This document shows, piece by piece, positions 51,225-61,387 of a stretch of 64,000 nucleotides of DNA. Every line of letters starts with the position of its first letter. The first letter of the stretch is position 1. The stretch spans positions 1,398,586-1,462,585 of the forward strand of contig NZ_CP061320.1 of the NCBI RefSeq assembly GCF_018688495.1, written 5' to 3'. Position numbers and translations under genes: made by a program. Below the pieces are notes generated by a model that worked only from the letters and a program-made list of their open reading frames with translations, searched no databases and was not told the origin of the DNA. The DNA is from Polynucleobacter sp. Adler-ghost. Lineage in GTDB: Bacteria > Pseudomonadota > Gammaproteobacteria > Burkholderiales > Burkholderiaceae.

Positions 51225-51248
51225 TCGTAGGCACATCGTAGGCAAATT
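51225..51248 (+). repeat. Right arm-type repeat (possible integrase binding site)
   Basis: Matches 43969-43992 at 23 of 24 bases, same orientation, between the integrase start and attR. A TTGGGGAAT block follows at about 51268, also found after the left copy. The 176-base stretch 51196-51371 has no gene and further holds the palindrome GGCTATAAGCC. Confidence 0.6.
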
Positions 51249-51371
51249 CTAGCAATATTTAGGAAAATTGGGGAATATTGCGGAATAGGCTATAAGCCTT
51301 AAAAATACTAGGTTTAGGCTTATACTTACTAGGAATTTGAGATTTTATAAGGGTCTGAAACGAGCCATTTT

Positions 51372-51426
<55 letters not shown>

Positions 51427-51433
51427 AGTAGAG

Positions 51434-51474
51434 GGCTTTGAAGGCGATTATGTCTTTAAAGCCTTTTTGCTTTT
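51434..51474 (+). terminator. Displaced original tRNA terminator
   Basis: GGCTTTGAAG / CTTTAAAGCC stem with one wobble, followed by TTTTTGCTTTT. It is related to, but not identical with, the terminator after attL, and was presumably the fMet tRNA terminator before integration. Confidence 0.7.
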
Positions 51475-51521
51475 CTAGGTCATATATTGGCCAGCATTAA
51501 GATCTCAAGGAATTTAACTCA

Positions 51522-51914
51522 TCAAGCAGTTAGCGCCAAATGCGCAATGAATGCAGATCTGTTTTCTCCAGCCTTTTTTGCTTTTGCATCTAACCTAGCC
51601 AAAACCTTTTTTGGCAGAGTGATATTTATTCTCTCAATTTCATCCGAAAGCAATGCTGGATCAATTTCTACAATTGCCCAAACCCAGCCCTTAAATTCTT
51701 TTTTCTTTTGCAGCTCCCTTAAGGAGCTAGGCTTTGGTATTACTTGGCCCCCATCCAAAGCCATCTCAATCCAAAGCTCTATAGCCTCTTTAGCCTGATC
51801 TATTGCTTCATCAAGACCGATATCAGCAGCAGAAAAACAACCAGGCAAATCTGGAACAACAACTCCCCATGCGTTTTTCTCACTGCCTGGCTCAATCGCT
51901 ATTGGATATTTCAT
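51522..51914 (-). CDS. hicB: HicB-family antitoxin
   Basis: A 130-residue antitoxin that neutralises HicA and represses the operon. The N-terminal half has the partial RNase H-like fold motif VVPDLPGCFSAADIGLDEAI. The C-terminal half is a ribbon-helix-helix DNA-binding domain (INITLPKKVLARLDAKAKKAG). It directly follows hicA on the minus strand. It lies outside attR, so it is not part of the satellite as delimited. Confidence 0.92.
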   Translation of the reverse strand: MKYPIAIEPGSEKNAWGVVVPDLPGCFSAADIGLDEAIDQAKEAIELWIEMALDGGQVIPKPSSLRELQKKKEFKGWVWAIVEIDPALLSDEIERINITLPKKVLARLDAKAKKAGENRSAFIAHLALTA

Positions 51915-52106
51915 CTAAGACCCCTCTTTTAATCTGGCTTGTTTCAGTATTTTTTCTATCAACCCCATACCTAAGTCTTTTCTTGGATGCGGGATGCAGA
52001 CATGGCCAGACTTTGTTTTATGAGTAAATATGTGATGCGATCCTTTTGTTCTGCTTAATACCCATCCATCACCCTTTAAAAGCTCAATTAGCTTTTTGCT
52101 ATGCAT
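51915..52106 (-). CDS. hicA: HicA-family mRNA interferase toxin
   Basis: A 63-residue toxin with the double-stranded RNA-binding-like fold. KLIELLKGDGWVLSRTKGSHHIFTH is split by the conserved catalytic histidine (GSHH, residues 22-25). It inhibits translation by cutting mRNA. GGGAG lies four bases before the ATG. Toxin-first order with hicB immediately after is standard. Located between comEC's end and the satellite's attR. Confidence 0.93.
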   Translation of the reverse strand: MHSKKLIELLKGDGWVLSRTKGSHHIFTHKTKSGHVCIPHPRKDLGMGLIEKILKQARLKEGS

Positions 52107-52149
52107 CTATCTCCCTCGTATTATACACACCATACACACCAAAGTTTCT

Positions 52150-54639
52150 TTATCGCGCTTCTCGATGCCATAGCCGCTTTCTATCCTGTCGCCAAAATCG
52201 AGACTCAGTCTGCTTACGCTCTGATTGAGCCGGAAATTCCCAAACCTGCGCACCAGTATTTGGTGTTTGATAAAACGGAATATTCATACTTTGGTATCGG
52301 ACAGTTACTGATGAGTGAGGATGTCCATAACGATTGCGATACCCGTTCTGTGCAAATGCTTCATCGGGACTGAGTGCCGTTAAGAACTCTTGAGAAGAGG
52401 ATGTTTTGCTACCGTGGTGCGGTGCCATGAATATCAAATTCTTATTCCTTAAATGATTGAGGGCTTTTTGAGTTAAGCGCTCAGTGATTTCGGCCTCACC
52501 CTGCTTTTCAACATCACCCGTTAACCAAAATGAAGTAGTTTGATTGCGAACTTCCAGAACGCAACTGACTTCATTAGGCTTTCTGGGGTGGTGATCCTCA
52601 AAATTGGTATGCTCATGAGGATGCCAAATATGAAAGTCAACCCCATCCCATGACCATTGCTGACCAAAGCGACAGGGAATTGCGGGAATCTTTCTCTCCT
52701 TCAAATTCTCGAGTAATGGATTAGTACTTGGCAAAGATCCCATCATGGAATCGAAGCTGATTTCTTTGAGCAGAGTTGCGGCACCTCCAATGTGATCGCT
52801 ATCACTATGACTAATTATCATGCGATCAATGTGATTGATTCCTCTTCCCCTCAAATACGGCAGGATGATTCTTTGTCCAGCATTATCTTTTCCCTGAATC
52901 GGTCCGGTGTCATATAGCAGTCGCTTTGTTTTAGTTTCAATCAGGACTGCCGTGCCTTGGCCGATATCGAGTACCGTTGCGCGAAACTCGCCTTTTTCTA
53001 AATGGGCACTAGTCGACAACTGAATAAATAGGGTTGCGCACAATACGAGGCCCGCTATTCTTGACATCCAACTTTCCTGAATAGATCCAGGACGAATCGC
53101 TATAAGGATTCCGATGGTCGATAAGGCTATCGCCCACCAGGCTGGCTGGCTAGACCAAGCGATTGACCATTTCCAGCTAGCCATCCACGCAAGCATGATT
53201 GCTAAGTAGTCCATCGTGGCATGCGCTGGTATCAATAAGTACTTACCAATGAAGTCAGGCAACAAGGCGCCAGCAATAGCTAAGGGGGTCACGATATAAC
53301 TCACTACAGGGATAGCAATAGCATTCGCCAGGGGCGAAACAATCGAGACTTGATAAAACCAATACAAGGTCAATGGTAAAAGCGCAATGGTGACAACCGC
53401 TTGAACTCGGCATGCTTCACGGAGCGCTTGAATCACCCTATTTCTCCAATGAACCTCCAGCTCTCTACCAGTAGGTAAGCCCAACAAGCCAGCAGAATCC
53501 TGCATGGCATACAAAATCGCAGCTACCGCTCCAAACGAAAGCCAGAACCCCGGCGTATAAGTGGCCATCGGATCAATCACTAGTACAAAAAATAGAGCCC
53601 ACCACCAGATATCAAATGAACGAGGATTTCTGCCAGACCATAAGGCAAAGGCAACTACCCCGACCATATACATCGTTCGCTGCGCAGGAATCTGAAAGCC
53701 TGCCAGCCACGCATACACGAAGGCTGTCAAAAATCCTACTGCAGCTGCGACCTTGCCAACCGGAACCGAGAGCGGCAGTGTGTTGCGACGCCAGATAAAT
53801 GTGGCGAGCATAGCGCCAAATCCTGCCAACATCGTGACATGAAGACCTGATATGGAGATGAGATGCCCAATTCCAGTGGCATTAAATACACGCCAATCTT
53901 CTTGGTCGATTGCATTTTGATCTCCCATCACTAAGGCAGCAATTACTCCGCCATAACGAGCATCTTTTGATAGTAAGCGCTGAATCTTTTGCCTTAACTT
54001 CCACCGCTGATACTCCATGGCTAGAGTAAATTCTGTAAAAGCAATATCCTTCTCAAGAATTAATTGTCCTGACCTAACTGACCCACTTGCACCAAAGTCT
54101 TGATGAAATGACCAGCGCTCAAAATCAAAAGTATGGGGATTCAGAGATCCATAAGGTCTTTTAATTTTGACCTTAAGTTCCCAGCGCTGACCTGGAATGA
54201 CTTCCGGTACATCCTGAGGATTGCGCCATGCAGGCTGCCAACTCAAATAGACCTGCGGAGGAAATGATCTAATCCTCTCGCGCCCCAAAAATGCCCGATC
54301 CACCTCAAAAGAAAACTTTGCGCCGCTAGAAGCGCTCTGGGGTAAAGCATTGACCCTGCCTTCGAGCACAAGGTCTTTACCCTCATGCTCTAAGGCTAGG
54401 ATATTGCTTAAACGATCCTGTGCGTAATATGCGCTCCAAGCAAACCCCAAGGCGCAACAACAGACTGCCAGTAATAGGCTGCTAGCATGGCGATATTGGA
54501 CCAATGGGCGATTAAGGTAAAAACCCAATAGAAAAACAATGATAGTTACCGCGCACATCCAGCGCCAATACTCTGGCACAGTCGGTAAAAGTAGAAGTAG
54601 CGATCCCCCGGCGATAAACGCCGCAATATTGATGCGCAA
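52150..54639 (-). CDS. comEC: DNA uptake channel ComEC/Rec2
   Basis: Inner-membrane channel for single-stranded DNA in natural transformation. The 829-residue protein has an N-terminal DUF4131/OB region, a central competence membrane domain (GIGHLISISGLHVTMLAG near residue 255) with several helices, and a C-terminal metallo-beta-lactamase domain (ISHSDSDHIGGAATLL). The domain set is full, so the cell may be competent. The start seems to be TTG at 54639, four bases after tatD's stop; no early ATG precedes the first membrane helix. Confidence 0.93.
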   Translation of the reverse strand: MRINIAAFIAGGSLLLLLPTVPEYWRWMCAVTIIVFLLGFYLNRPLVQYRHASSLLLAVCCCALGFAWSAYYAQDRLSNILALEHEGKDLVLEGRVNALPQSASSGAKFSFEVDRAFLGRERIRSFPPQVYLSWQPAWRNPQDVPEVIPGQRWELKVKIKRPYGSLNPHTFDFERWSFHQDFGASGSVRSGQLILEKDIAFTEFTLAMEYQRWKLRQKIQRLLSKDARYGGVIAALVMGDQNAIDQEDWRVFNATGIGHLISISGLHVTMLAGFGAMLATFIWRRNTLPLSVPVGKVAAAVGFLTAFVYAWLAGFQIPAQRTMYMVGVVAFALWSGRNPRSFDIWWWALFFVLVIDPMATYTPGFWLSFGAVAAILYAMQDSAGLLGLPTGRELEVHWRNRVIQALREACRVQAVVTIALLPLTLYWFYQVSIVSPLANAIAIPVVSYIVTPLAIAGALLPDFIGKYLLIPAHATMDYLAIMLAWMASWKWSIAWSSQPAWWAIALSTIGILIAIRPGSIQESWMSRIAGLVLCATLFIQLSTSAHLEKGEFRATVLDIGQGTAVLIETKTKRLLYDTGPIQGKDNAGQRIILPYLRGRGINHIDRMIISHSDSDHIGGAATLLKEISFDSMMGSLPSTNPLLENLKERKIPAIPCRFGQQWSWDGVDFHIWHPHEHTNFEDHHPRKPNEVSCVLEVRNQTTSFWLTGDVEKQGEAEITERLTQKALNHLRNKNLIFMAPHHGSKTSSSQEFLTALSPDEAFAQNGYRNRYGHPHSSVTVRYQSMNIPFYQTPNTGAQVWEFPAQSERKQTESRFWRQDRKRLWHREAR

Positions 54640-54643
54640 GTTC

Positions 54644-55504
54644 TTAAGAAGCGGATTGTAGGTTTGGATTGTCAGTCATTAGGGATGACCAACGGGGCAA
54701 TGCTTGCATGGCATTTTGCCAAACTGCTTTTGAAAATACTTCTTCACTAATTCCACGAATACCTGCTAATTGCTGCGCAATTCTGGGGAGTAGCGCAGGC
54801 TCATTAAATAGACCGCCCGCCTCTTTGAGCCAGGCTGGCGGTATATCCGGCGCATCAGTTTCAGTAACAATACTTTCTAGTGGCAGCTCTTTTAAGAGAC
54901 GGCGAATCTGCAATGCCCGATCATAGGTTGCAGCACCACCAAATCCAAGCTTAAATCCTAGTGCAATAAATTGCTCAGCTTGCTGATGACTACCATTGAA
55001 GGCATGCGCTATACCGCTAGAAACGGTTCTTTTACGCAGAGCTTTCAGAATGGCATCCTGTGAACGACGCACATGCAAAATCACCGGCAACTGAAATTGC
55101 TGTGCCAAATCCAATTGCTTGTGAAAGAAAAATTCTTGCCGCTGAGGGTCGAGTCCCTCCACAAAATAATCCAAGCCGATCTCACCAATACCTACAAATC
55201 GAGGATCATCCAGTGATTGCTCAATTTGATTTTTAAGAGCACCGATATCACTCTCTTGCGCTCGATTGATATAAAGCGGATGAATACCTAGCGTGTACAC
55301 CAATCCTGGGATTTGATTGCCGTACTGGTTTGCTAAAGTTTTGGCTGGATCCCAATCGGAAGCTTGAACTGTAGGTAGCAGAATGGCTTTAACGCCTTTA
55401 TCCGCCGCACCTGAAATAATTCTCGGCAGGACATCCTTAAACTCTGGCGCGTCTACATGGCAATGGGTATCCACCCATGCAAGGTCTGTATTCACTTCGC
55501 TCAT
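54644..55504 (-). CDS. TatD-family metal-dependent DNase
   Basis: A 286-residue TIM-barrel hydrolase. Metal motif [12 protein letters not shown] at the N-terminus, GEIGLDYF near residue 100, [21 protein letters not shown] and [11 protein letters not shown] are all in place. Family members are 3'-5' exonucleases for DNA or RNA. The ATG overlaps the lolD stop (ATGA). It lies between lolD and comEC. Confidence 0.93.
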   Translation of the reverse strand: MSEVNTDLAWVDTHCHVDAPEFKDVLPRIISGAADKGVKAILLPTVQASDWDPAKTLANQYGNQIPGLVYTLGIHPLYINRAQESDIGALKNQIEQSLDDPRFVGIGEIGLDYFVEGLDPQRQEFFFHKQLDLAQQFQLPVILHVRRSQDAILKALRKRTVSSGIAHAFNGSHQQAEQFIALGFKLGFGGAATYDRALQIRRLLKELPLESIVTETDAPDIPPAWLKEAGGLFNEPALLPRIAQQLAGIRGISEEVFSKAVWQNAMQALPRWSSLMTDNPNLQSAS

Positions 55505-56196
55505 TGTGCGAAGATCTTTAATACTCCGCGCTCTAAATGCAAAATCCGGTCACAACGTTTAGCACGAATAGGATCATGGGTCACAATCACAAAAGCGGTA
55601 CCCTGCTCACGAGCAATATCCAACATCAAGTCAAATACGCCATCGGCAGTTTCGGTATCAAGATTACCCGTTGGCTCATCCGCTAAAACACAAGAAGGAT
55701 TGCCAACTAGTGCACGGGCCACTGCAACACGCTGACGCTCACCACCAGACAGTTCACCTGGCGTGTGTTGAACACGCTTTGCTAGGCCAACTGCATGTAA
55801 CATTGCGCTTGCTCGTTCCATGGACTCTTCATTACTTAGGCCCCGAATACGTAAAGGTAGCGCCACATTCTCAATGGCACTGAATTCATCCAAAAGATGG
55901 TGGAACTGGTAAATAAACCCCAGACTGTGATTACGCAGTTGATCTAATTTACTTACTGGCAATTGATGAAGATTCTGCCCAGCAAGTATCACGGTACCTG
56001 CACTTGGAGTATCTAAGCCACCTAGTAGATGTAATAAAGTGCTTTTTCCTGAACCAGAAGAGCCAACGATGGCCACCTTCTCGGAAGCGCTTACCTGTAA
56101 ATCAATTGCTTTTAGGACATCAACTGCTGTCGACCCTTTGCCATAGGTCTTTGCAAGGCCCGACGCACTCAAAATGATTTGATTGGGATCACTCAT
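55501..56196 (-). CDS. lolD: Lipoprotein-releasing ABC transporter ATPase LolD
   Basis: ATPase that drives lipoprotein release from the inner membrane to LolA. The 231-residue protein has Walker [18 protein letters not shown], the signature [15 protein letters not shown] and Walker [13 protein letters not shown]. The frame extends upstream into lolC/E, but the ATG at 56196 (MSDPNQIIL) gives the usual start and overlaps the permease stop by 8 bases. Works with the permease encoded just upstream. Confidence 0.95.
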   Translation of the reverse strand: MSDPNQIILSASGLAKTYGKGSTAVDVLKAIDLQVSASEKVAIVGSSGSGKSTLLHLLGGLDTPSAGTVILAGQNLHQLPVSKLDQLRNHSLGFIYQFHHLLDEFSAIENVALPLRIRGLSNEESMERASAMLHAVGLAKRVQHTPGELSGGERQRVAVARALVGNPSCVLADEPTGNLDTETADGVFDLMLDIAREQGTAFVIVTHDPIRAKRCDRILHLERGVLKIFAQ

Positions 56197-57451
56197 AGCG
56201 CAATGCCTCCGCAGGCTGAACTTGAGCGGCTCGTCGACTTGGGTAGAGTGTAGCCAATACAGAAAGGCCAAAAGCCATAAGGCCAACAGTAAGAACATCA
56301 GATAAACGAACGTCCGATGGCAACTCACTGATAAAGTACACATCGCGTGGCAAGAAACGCACGCGGAAGATAGCTTCAATTGCAGGAACAATCACATCGA
56401 TGTTTAACGCAATTAGGAGACCTAAGCCAACTCCGGCTAAAGAACCTAGTAGACCAATCGCCAAACCTTGTACCAAGAAGATTCGCTGAATAAGTCCAGG
56501 ACTTGCGCCCATCGTTCTTAAGATGGCAATGTCAGCTTGTTTCTCATTCACTGTCATTACCAAGGTGGATACCAAATTAAAAGCAGCTACCGCAATAATC
56601 AAGGTGAGGATGATGAACATCATCTTTCGTTCTGTTTGAACAGCAGCAAACCAATTGCGATTGGAACGCGACCAGTCACTCACCCACAAAGCTTGTGGAA
56701 CAACTTGGGCTAATTCAGAAGCTATCTCTGGTGCACGCTGCATATCATCGACCTTCACGCGTAAGCCGGATGGGTCTTGTAAGCGCAGTAAAGCTGCAGC
56801 ATCTTTCCAGTGCATGATGGCTAAAGAGCTGTCGTATTCATAATGACCGCTGTCCACGATGCCGACGACTTGAAGCGTCCGCATTCTGGGCATGGCACCT
56901 GCTGGAGTGAGATCACTCTCTGGCACGATTAAGTTAATGCGATCGCCAACCCGTGCGCCAACCATATTGGCAAGCTGTGCCCCCAAGGCAACACTAAACG
57001 CCCCTGGCTTGAGATCCTCAATGCTGCCAGCAACAAACTGTTTAGGTAAATCAGAGACTTTGCCCTCTTCACTTGGCAACACTCCCCGAATAGACACGCC
57101 ACGCATCACGTTCTCGCGACTGAGCAAACCTTGCGAGCTGACCATTGGCGCAACACCCACTACGTGCGGCTGGGCAGCAACCTTGAGTGCAATCGGCTCC
57201 CAATTGGCCAAACCATCTGGGGCAGTAATTTCAACGTGAGAAAGGACGGATAACATGCGGTCGCGCACCTCCTTCTGAAAGCCATTCATGACTGAAAGCA
57301 CCACAATCAGGGCAGCAACGCCCAAAGCGATACCTGCAGTGGAGATTCCAGAAATAAAAGACAGGAAGCCATCACGCTTACCCACCGTCTTGCGACGCTT
57401 GGATCGGGTATAGCGCAGGCCAATTTCTAGCTCAATGGGAAGTCTCAACAT
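56189..57451 (-). CDS. Lipoprotein-releasing ABC permease LolC/LolE
   Basis: A 420-residue permease of the Lol exporter. N-terminal [23 protein letters not shown] and first helix [20 protein letters not shown] are typical. A large periplasmic domain (about 50-265) and three C-terminal helices follow, including the coupling region [21 protein letters not shown]. Only one permease gene accompanies lolD here, so the complex may be a LolF-type homodimer, unless a second permease lies elsewhere. Divergent from the next gene. Confidence 0.92.
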   Translation of the reverse strand: MLRLPIELEIGLRYTRSKRRKTVGKRDGFLSFISGISTAGIALGVAALIVVLSVMNGFQKEVRDRMLSVLSHVEITAPDGLANWEPIALKVAAQPHVVGVAPMVSSQGLLSRENVMRGVSIRGVLPSEEGKVSDLPKQFVAGSIEDLKPGAFSVALGAQLANMVGARVGDRINLIVPESDLTPAGAMPRMRTLQVVGIVDSGHYEYDSSLAIMHWKDAAALLRLQDPSGLRVKVDDMQRAPEIASELAQVVPQALWVSDWSRSNRNWFAAVQTERKMMFIILTLIIAVAAFNLVSTLVMTVNEKQADIAILRTMGASPGLIQRIFLVQGLAIGLLGSLAGVGLGLLIALNIDVIVPAIEAIFRVRFLPRDVYFISELPSDVRLSDVLTVGLMAFGLSVLATLYPSRRAAQVQPAEALRYE

Positions 57452-57518
57452 GCTTACAGTTTAGTGAATTAAACGAGCAAACAGATGGTTTCTGTAAATG
57501 CCACCTAAAATCAGGGGA

Positions 57519-58478
57519 ATGACTACCAATTTGACCTTCCTTACAAGTTCTTTGCGACGCTTTACCCTGATGGTGTCGGGAGAAGATGCTATTGACGCGG
57601 GATTAGAGGGTAATACCCCGCCCAGCGGACTTCCACAAGAGCGCTTTCTACTGGGCGATCAACTACCGATTGCCCCAGTGTTACTTCTAGGTCAAAGCGA
57701 CCTAGAAGTTAACCCGAATGAAGCCATTGCTTGTCTTCAGCCAGTCCACCTTCATGCCACTCGGGATCATTTAATCCTGATGGCCCAAAGTCAGATTGAT
57801 CTGACAGCAAGTGAATCTGTTAGCTTGCTACAAGTTGCCCTCCCCTTCATCGAGGAAGATTTTAGAAATAAGGTGTTATTCCAAGGTCAACGTGATTGGT
57901 TTATTTCAGCTGGTCCATTTGCCAGTCTTGCAACGCACTCTATTGATCAAGCGCATGGTCGCAATATTGATTGGTGGATGCCGCGCGATACAAACGTGAT
58001 TGGAGTTGCTAAGCTCTGGCGCAAACTCCAAAATGAAATTCAGATGCTCTGGCATATTGACCCGGTCAATCAGGAGCGAGAACAACGCGGATACCCCAGC
58101 ATCAACTCCTTATGGATTAGCGGTATCGGCAAACTGTCTGATATCCAGACTCCCCCATTGCTGGAGAATGTAGACCAGATATACGGAGATCACCCCCTCT
58201 TGGCTGGCTTAGCTAAATACCTTGCAATCCCTCAGCAGCGTGAAATTGATTTCTCAAATCTGCAAAATACCTTTGCATGGATTGATCGCCCTGAGAGTAT
58301 TTGGGATAACTTAAGAGCAGCACTCTTGGGTAATGAGTTAGATGAAATCGAAGTGATTGATTTTCCCAAGGGTCAAATTCGCCACAGAATTTTCACTTCC
58401 AAGGACTTAAATAAACTGTCATGGGCCTTCTGGAAAAAATCAGAACCCTTAACTTGGCAAAAAATTATTTCATCATGA
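57519..58478 (+). CDS. Conserved betaproteobacterial protein upstream of recJ
   Basis: A protein of about 319 residues. It resembles uncharacterised proteins encoded before recJ in related bacteria, which I recall as sometimes labelled phosphoglycerate-mutase-like; I cannot confirm that. Aromatic-rich conserved segments are visible: QRDWFISAGPFASLATH, GRNIDWWMPRD and SINSLWISGIG. No signal peptide or membrane helix. The frame opens at 57498, but the ATG at 57519 (MTTNLTFLTSS) fits related proteins better in my judgement. It overlaps recJ at ATGA. Confidence 0.75.
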   Translation: MTTNLTFLTSSLRRFTLMVSGEDAIDAGLEGNTPPSGLPQERFLLGDQLPIAPVLLLGQSDLEVNPNEAIACLQPVHLHATRDHLILMAQSQIDLTASESVSLLQVALPFIEEDFRNKVLFQGQRDWFISAGPFASLATHSIDQAHGRNIDWWMPRDTNVIGVAKLWRKLQNEIQMLWHIDPVNQEREQRGYPSINSLWISGIGKLSDIQTPPLLENVDQIYGDHPLLAGLAKYLAIPQQREIDFSNLQNTFAWIDRPESIWDNLRAALLGNELDEIEVIDFPKGQIRHRIFTSKDLNKLSWAFWKKSEPLTWQKIISS

Positions 58479-60220
58479 GTCTATTTTCTCAGCGTCCCTT
58501 CTCTGATCGCACAGTTAGCTGGTTACAGCAAAGTGGTCTGCACCCATTGCTAGCCAGGCTGTACGCAGCACGCGGCATCGATAAGCCAGATCAACTCTCT
58601 TTAGATCTAAAGCAACTACTCTCGCCAGTAGAACTTAAAAACTGCATCAGTACTGCCACCCTGCTAGCCGATATTTTGGAGCGCAAAGAGTCTATGCTGG
58701 TAGTAGCAGACTATGACTGCGATGGCGCTACTGCATGTGCTGTTGCTCTGCGTGGATTAAAGATGTTGGGTGGACCAGATACTCCCATTCAGTTCTTGGT
58801 GCCCAATCGCTTTACGATGGGCTATGGACTAACTCCAGAGGTTGTTGATCTTGCCGCTCAGCAAGACCCTAAACCAAAATATCTCATTACAGTCGATAAC
58901 GGCATTGCTAGCGAAGCTGGGGTAGATCGAGCCCGCGAGCTAGAAATGGAAGTCATCGTGACCGACCACCATCTTCCAGGAGATCGACTACCTAAAGCCA
59001 CTGCAATCGTTAACCCCAATCAACCAGGCTGTAGCTTTCCGAGCAAAGCCCTTGCCGGTGTAGGTGTGATGTTCTATTTATTAGTGGCACTTCGTGCAGA
59101 GCTTCGTCAGCGCGGTAAATTTACTACTGAGACTCAACCTAAGATTGAGAACCTCTTGGATCTCGTGGCCTTAGGCACCGTAGCGGATGTGGCACAGCTT
59201 GATCGCAATAATCGCATCTTGGTTTCTAATGGCCTCAAGCGTATTCGTTCGGGAGTATCTCAGGCAGGTATTCAGGCGCTGTTTCAGGCGGCTGTGCGCG
59301 ATCCTCGCAAAGCGAATACCTTTGACTTAGGTTTTGCTATCGGTCCTCGCTTAAATGCAGCAGGACGTCTGGCGGATATGACTTTAGGTATTCGCTTATT
59401 AATTTGCGATAAGCCTGAGCAAGCCATTGAGCTGGCTTATGAACTTGATCGCATCAATCGCGAGCGACGCGTTATTGAAGGCGGCATGCAAGAAGCCGCT
59501 CTCGCTCATCTTGCTGAGGATCAATTAGCAGGCACGATGGCAGAGCGCTCTAGCATCTGTCTTTGGAATCCAGAGTGGCACCAGGGGGTGGTTGGTATCG
59601 TGGCCTCTCGCCTGAAAGAACGATTTAATCGTCCCGCAATTGTCTTTGCTCCAGCTGATGGTGCTAGCGGAGAAGAATTGCGTGGCTCCGGGAGATCGCT
59701 GACAGGTTTTCATCTGCGCGATGCCTTAGATATTGTTTCTAAGCGTGAGCCTGGCTTAATTCTGAAGTTTGGTGGCCACGCCATGGCGGCAGGCCTCAGC
59801 ATTAGAAAATCCGATTTTGAAAAGTTTGATACCGTGTTTCAGCAAGTTGCTAACGGCTTACTGAATGATGAATTGTTAGAGCGTCGCCATATACATGATG
59901 GGCCACTAGATCTATCTGAATTCACACCCGAAACTGGCGATCTCCTGGCTGAAGAAATCTGGGGGCAAGGCTTTCCTCAACCCATTTTTTATGGGGAATT
60001 TGAGATTGGGCAGCAAAGCCTCATGAAAGAAAAGCATCTGCGCCTGCAGCTACGCCCGATTGGAGGCGGTCCATTGGCTAGCAAGCCATTTACTGGGGTC
60101 TGGTTTAACCACACCCAACCCTTGCCAGCCAAGGCCAAGCTGGCCTATCGCCTAGTCACCGACCGTTTTCAAGGGCAGGCACGCGTACAACTCATGATTG
60201 AGGCCCACGACGAGGCTTAG
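58475..60220 (+). CDS. recJ: Single-stranded-DNA-specific exonuclease RecJ
   Basis: 5'-3' exonuclease of recombination and mismatch repair. The 581-residue protein has DHH motifs: [17 protein letters not shown] near residue 70, [18 protein letters not shown] and the GTVADV block. The DHHA1 domain has [11 protein letters not shown] near residue 435, and a C-terminal OB fold follows. The ATG at 58475 overlaps the upstream stop (ATGA); the frame is open 18 codons further but lies inside that gene. Followed by prfB after 28 bases. Confidence 0.95.
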   Translation: MSLFSQRPFSDRTVSWLQQSGLHPLLARLYAARGIDKPDQLSLDLKQLLSPVELKNCISTATLLADILERKESMLVVADYDCDGATACAVALRGLKMLGGPDTPIQFLVPNRFTMGYGLTPEVVDLAAQQDPKPKYLITVDNGIASEAGVDRARELEMEVIVTDHHLPGDRLPKATAIVNPNQPGCSFPSKALAGVGVMFYLLVALRAELRQRGKFTTETQPKIENLLDLVALGTVADVAQLDRNNRILVSNGLKRIRSGVSQAGIQALFQAAVRDPRKANTFDLGFAIGPRLNAAGRLADMTLGIRLLICDKPEQAIELAYELDRINRERRVIEGGMQEAALAHLAEDQLAGTMAERSSICLWNPEWHQGVVGIVASRLKERFNRPAIVFAPADGASGEELRGSGRSLTGFHLRDALDIVSKREPGLILKFGGHAMAAGLSIRKSDFEKFDTVFQQVANGLLNDELLERRHIHDGPLDLSEFTPETGDLLAEEIWGQGFPQPIFYGEFEIGQQSLMKEKHLRLQLRPIGGGPLASKPFTGVWFNHTQPLPAKAKLAYRLVTDRFQGQARVQLMIEAHDEA

Positions 60221-60248
60221 GCTGTAATAACCCCCTTATAATCAGGGG

Positions 60249-61353
60249 ATGGAAGCCGAACAACTCAACATTATTTCAAATACCCTGTCCGATCTGCTCA
60301 CCCGTGAGCAAGCACTCCGGGGGTATCTTTGACTTCGAAGTAAAGTCACGACGCCTTACTGAAGTTAACTCTATTCTTGAAGATCCCACTATCTGGGATG
60401 ATCAAAAAAAAGCGCAGGCCCTCGGTAAAGAGAAGAAATTGCTCGATGGTGTTGTTGCCACTCTCACCGATTTAAATAGCAACATCACTGGCGCCCTCGA
60501 ATTATTCGATATGGCTAAAGAAGAAAGTGATTTTGAAACTATTTCTGCCATCGAACAAGACGTTGAAAGCTATAGCAAGATCATTCATGATCTCGAGTTC
60601 CGTCGCATGTTCCACAATGAAATGGACTCTTGCAATTGCTTTATCGATGTTCAAGCAGGCGCTGGTGGAACAGAGGCCTGCGACTGGGCCAGCATACTTT
60701 TACGCCAATATCTTAAATATTGCGAGCGCAAAGGCTACAAGACAGAAATCCTAGAAGAATCTGATGGCGATGTTGCCGGCATCAAGAGTGCCACTATCAA
60801 GGTGGATGGTGAATATGCTTACGGACACCTACGCTCAGAAACTGGTGTGCACCGTTTGGTACGCAAGTCACCTTTTGATTCATCTAATGGTCGCCATACT
60901 TCTTTTGCCAGTATCTATGTATACCCAGAGATTGATGACTCAATTGAGATTGACGTTAATCCAGCAGATATTCGTACCGACACCTATCGTGCCTCTGGTG
61001 CGGGTGGTCAGCACATTAATAAAACCGACTCCGCTGTTCGCTTAACCCACCTTCCCACCGGAATCGTGGTGCAGTGTCAGAACGATCGAAGTCAGCATCG
61101 TAATAGGGCTGAAGCAATGACGATGCTCAAATCTCGCTTGTATGAGCACGAGATGCAAAAACGTCGTGCTGAGCAAGATAAGCTTGAGGCTAGTAAAACC
61201 GATGTGGGCTGGGGTCATCAAATCCGCTCCTACGTACTGGATCAAAGTCGGATTAAAGACTTACGTACTAACGTTGAGATCTCAAATACACAAAAGGTAT
61301 TAGATGGTGACCTTGATGCCTTTATTGAAGCCAGCCTGAAGCAAGGCGTTTGA
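60249..61353 (+). CDS. prfB: Peptide chain release factor 2, programmed +1 frameshift
   Basis: RF2 ends translation at UGA and UAA. The gene starts at the ATG at 60249 (MEAEQLNII) and meets an in-frame TGA at 60330-60332 after 27 codons. The context CGG GGG TAT CTT TGA C is the classic RF2 frameshift site: an internal Shine-Dalgarno-like GGGGG, slippery CTT and stop TGA followed by C. A +1 shift continues as DFEVKSRRL to 61353, total 367 residues. The recognition motif SPF ([12 protein letters not shown]) and catalytic GGQ ([12 protein letters not shown]) are intact. Annotators that ignore the shift would start wrongly near 60304. Confidence 0.97.
60321..60333 (+). promoter_or_regulatory. RF2 autoregulatory +1 frameshift site
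   Basis: GGGTATCTTTGAC. When RF2 is scarce, ribosomes pause at the TGA and slip from CTT to TTT, restoring full-length RF2; when it is plentiful they terminate. The mechanism is established in E. coli; the sequence here matches closely. Confidence 0.93.
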
Positions 61354-61387
61354 TGCAGTACCCCCATTCCAGTTATTAATATTCCAT

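Noticed and set aside
51522-52106. hicAB as cargo of the satellite
   Set aside because: The 55-bp repeat ends at 51426, before hicB; no further repeat of the tRNA end was seen up to comEC.
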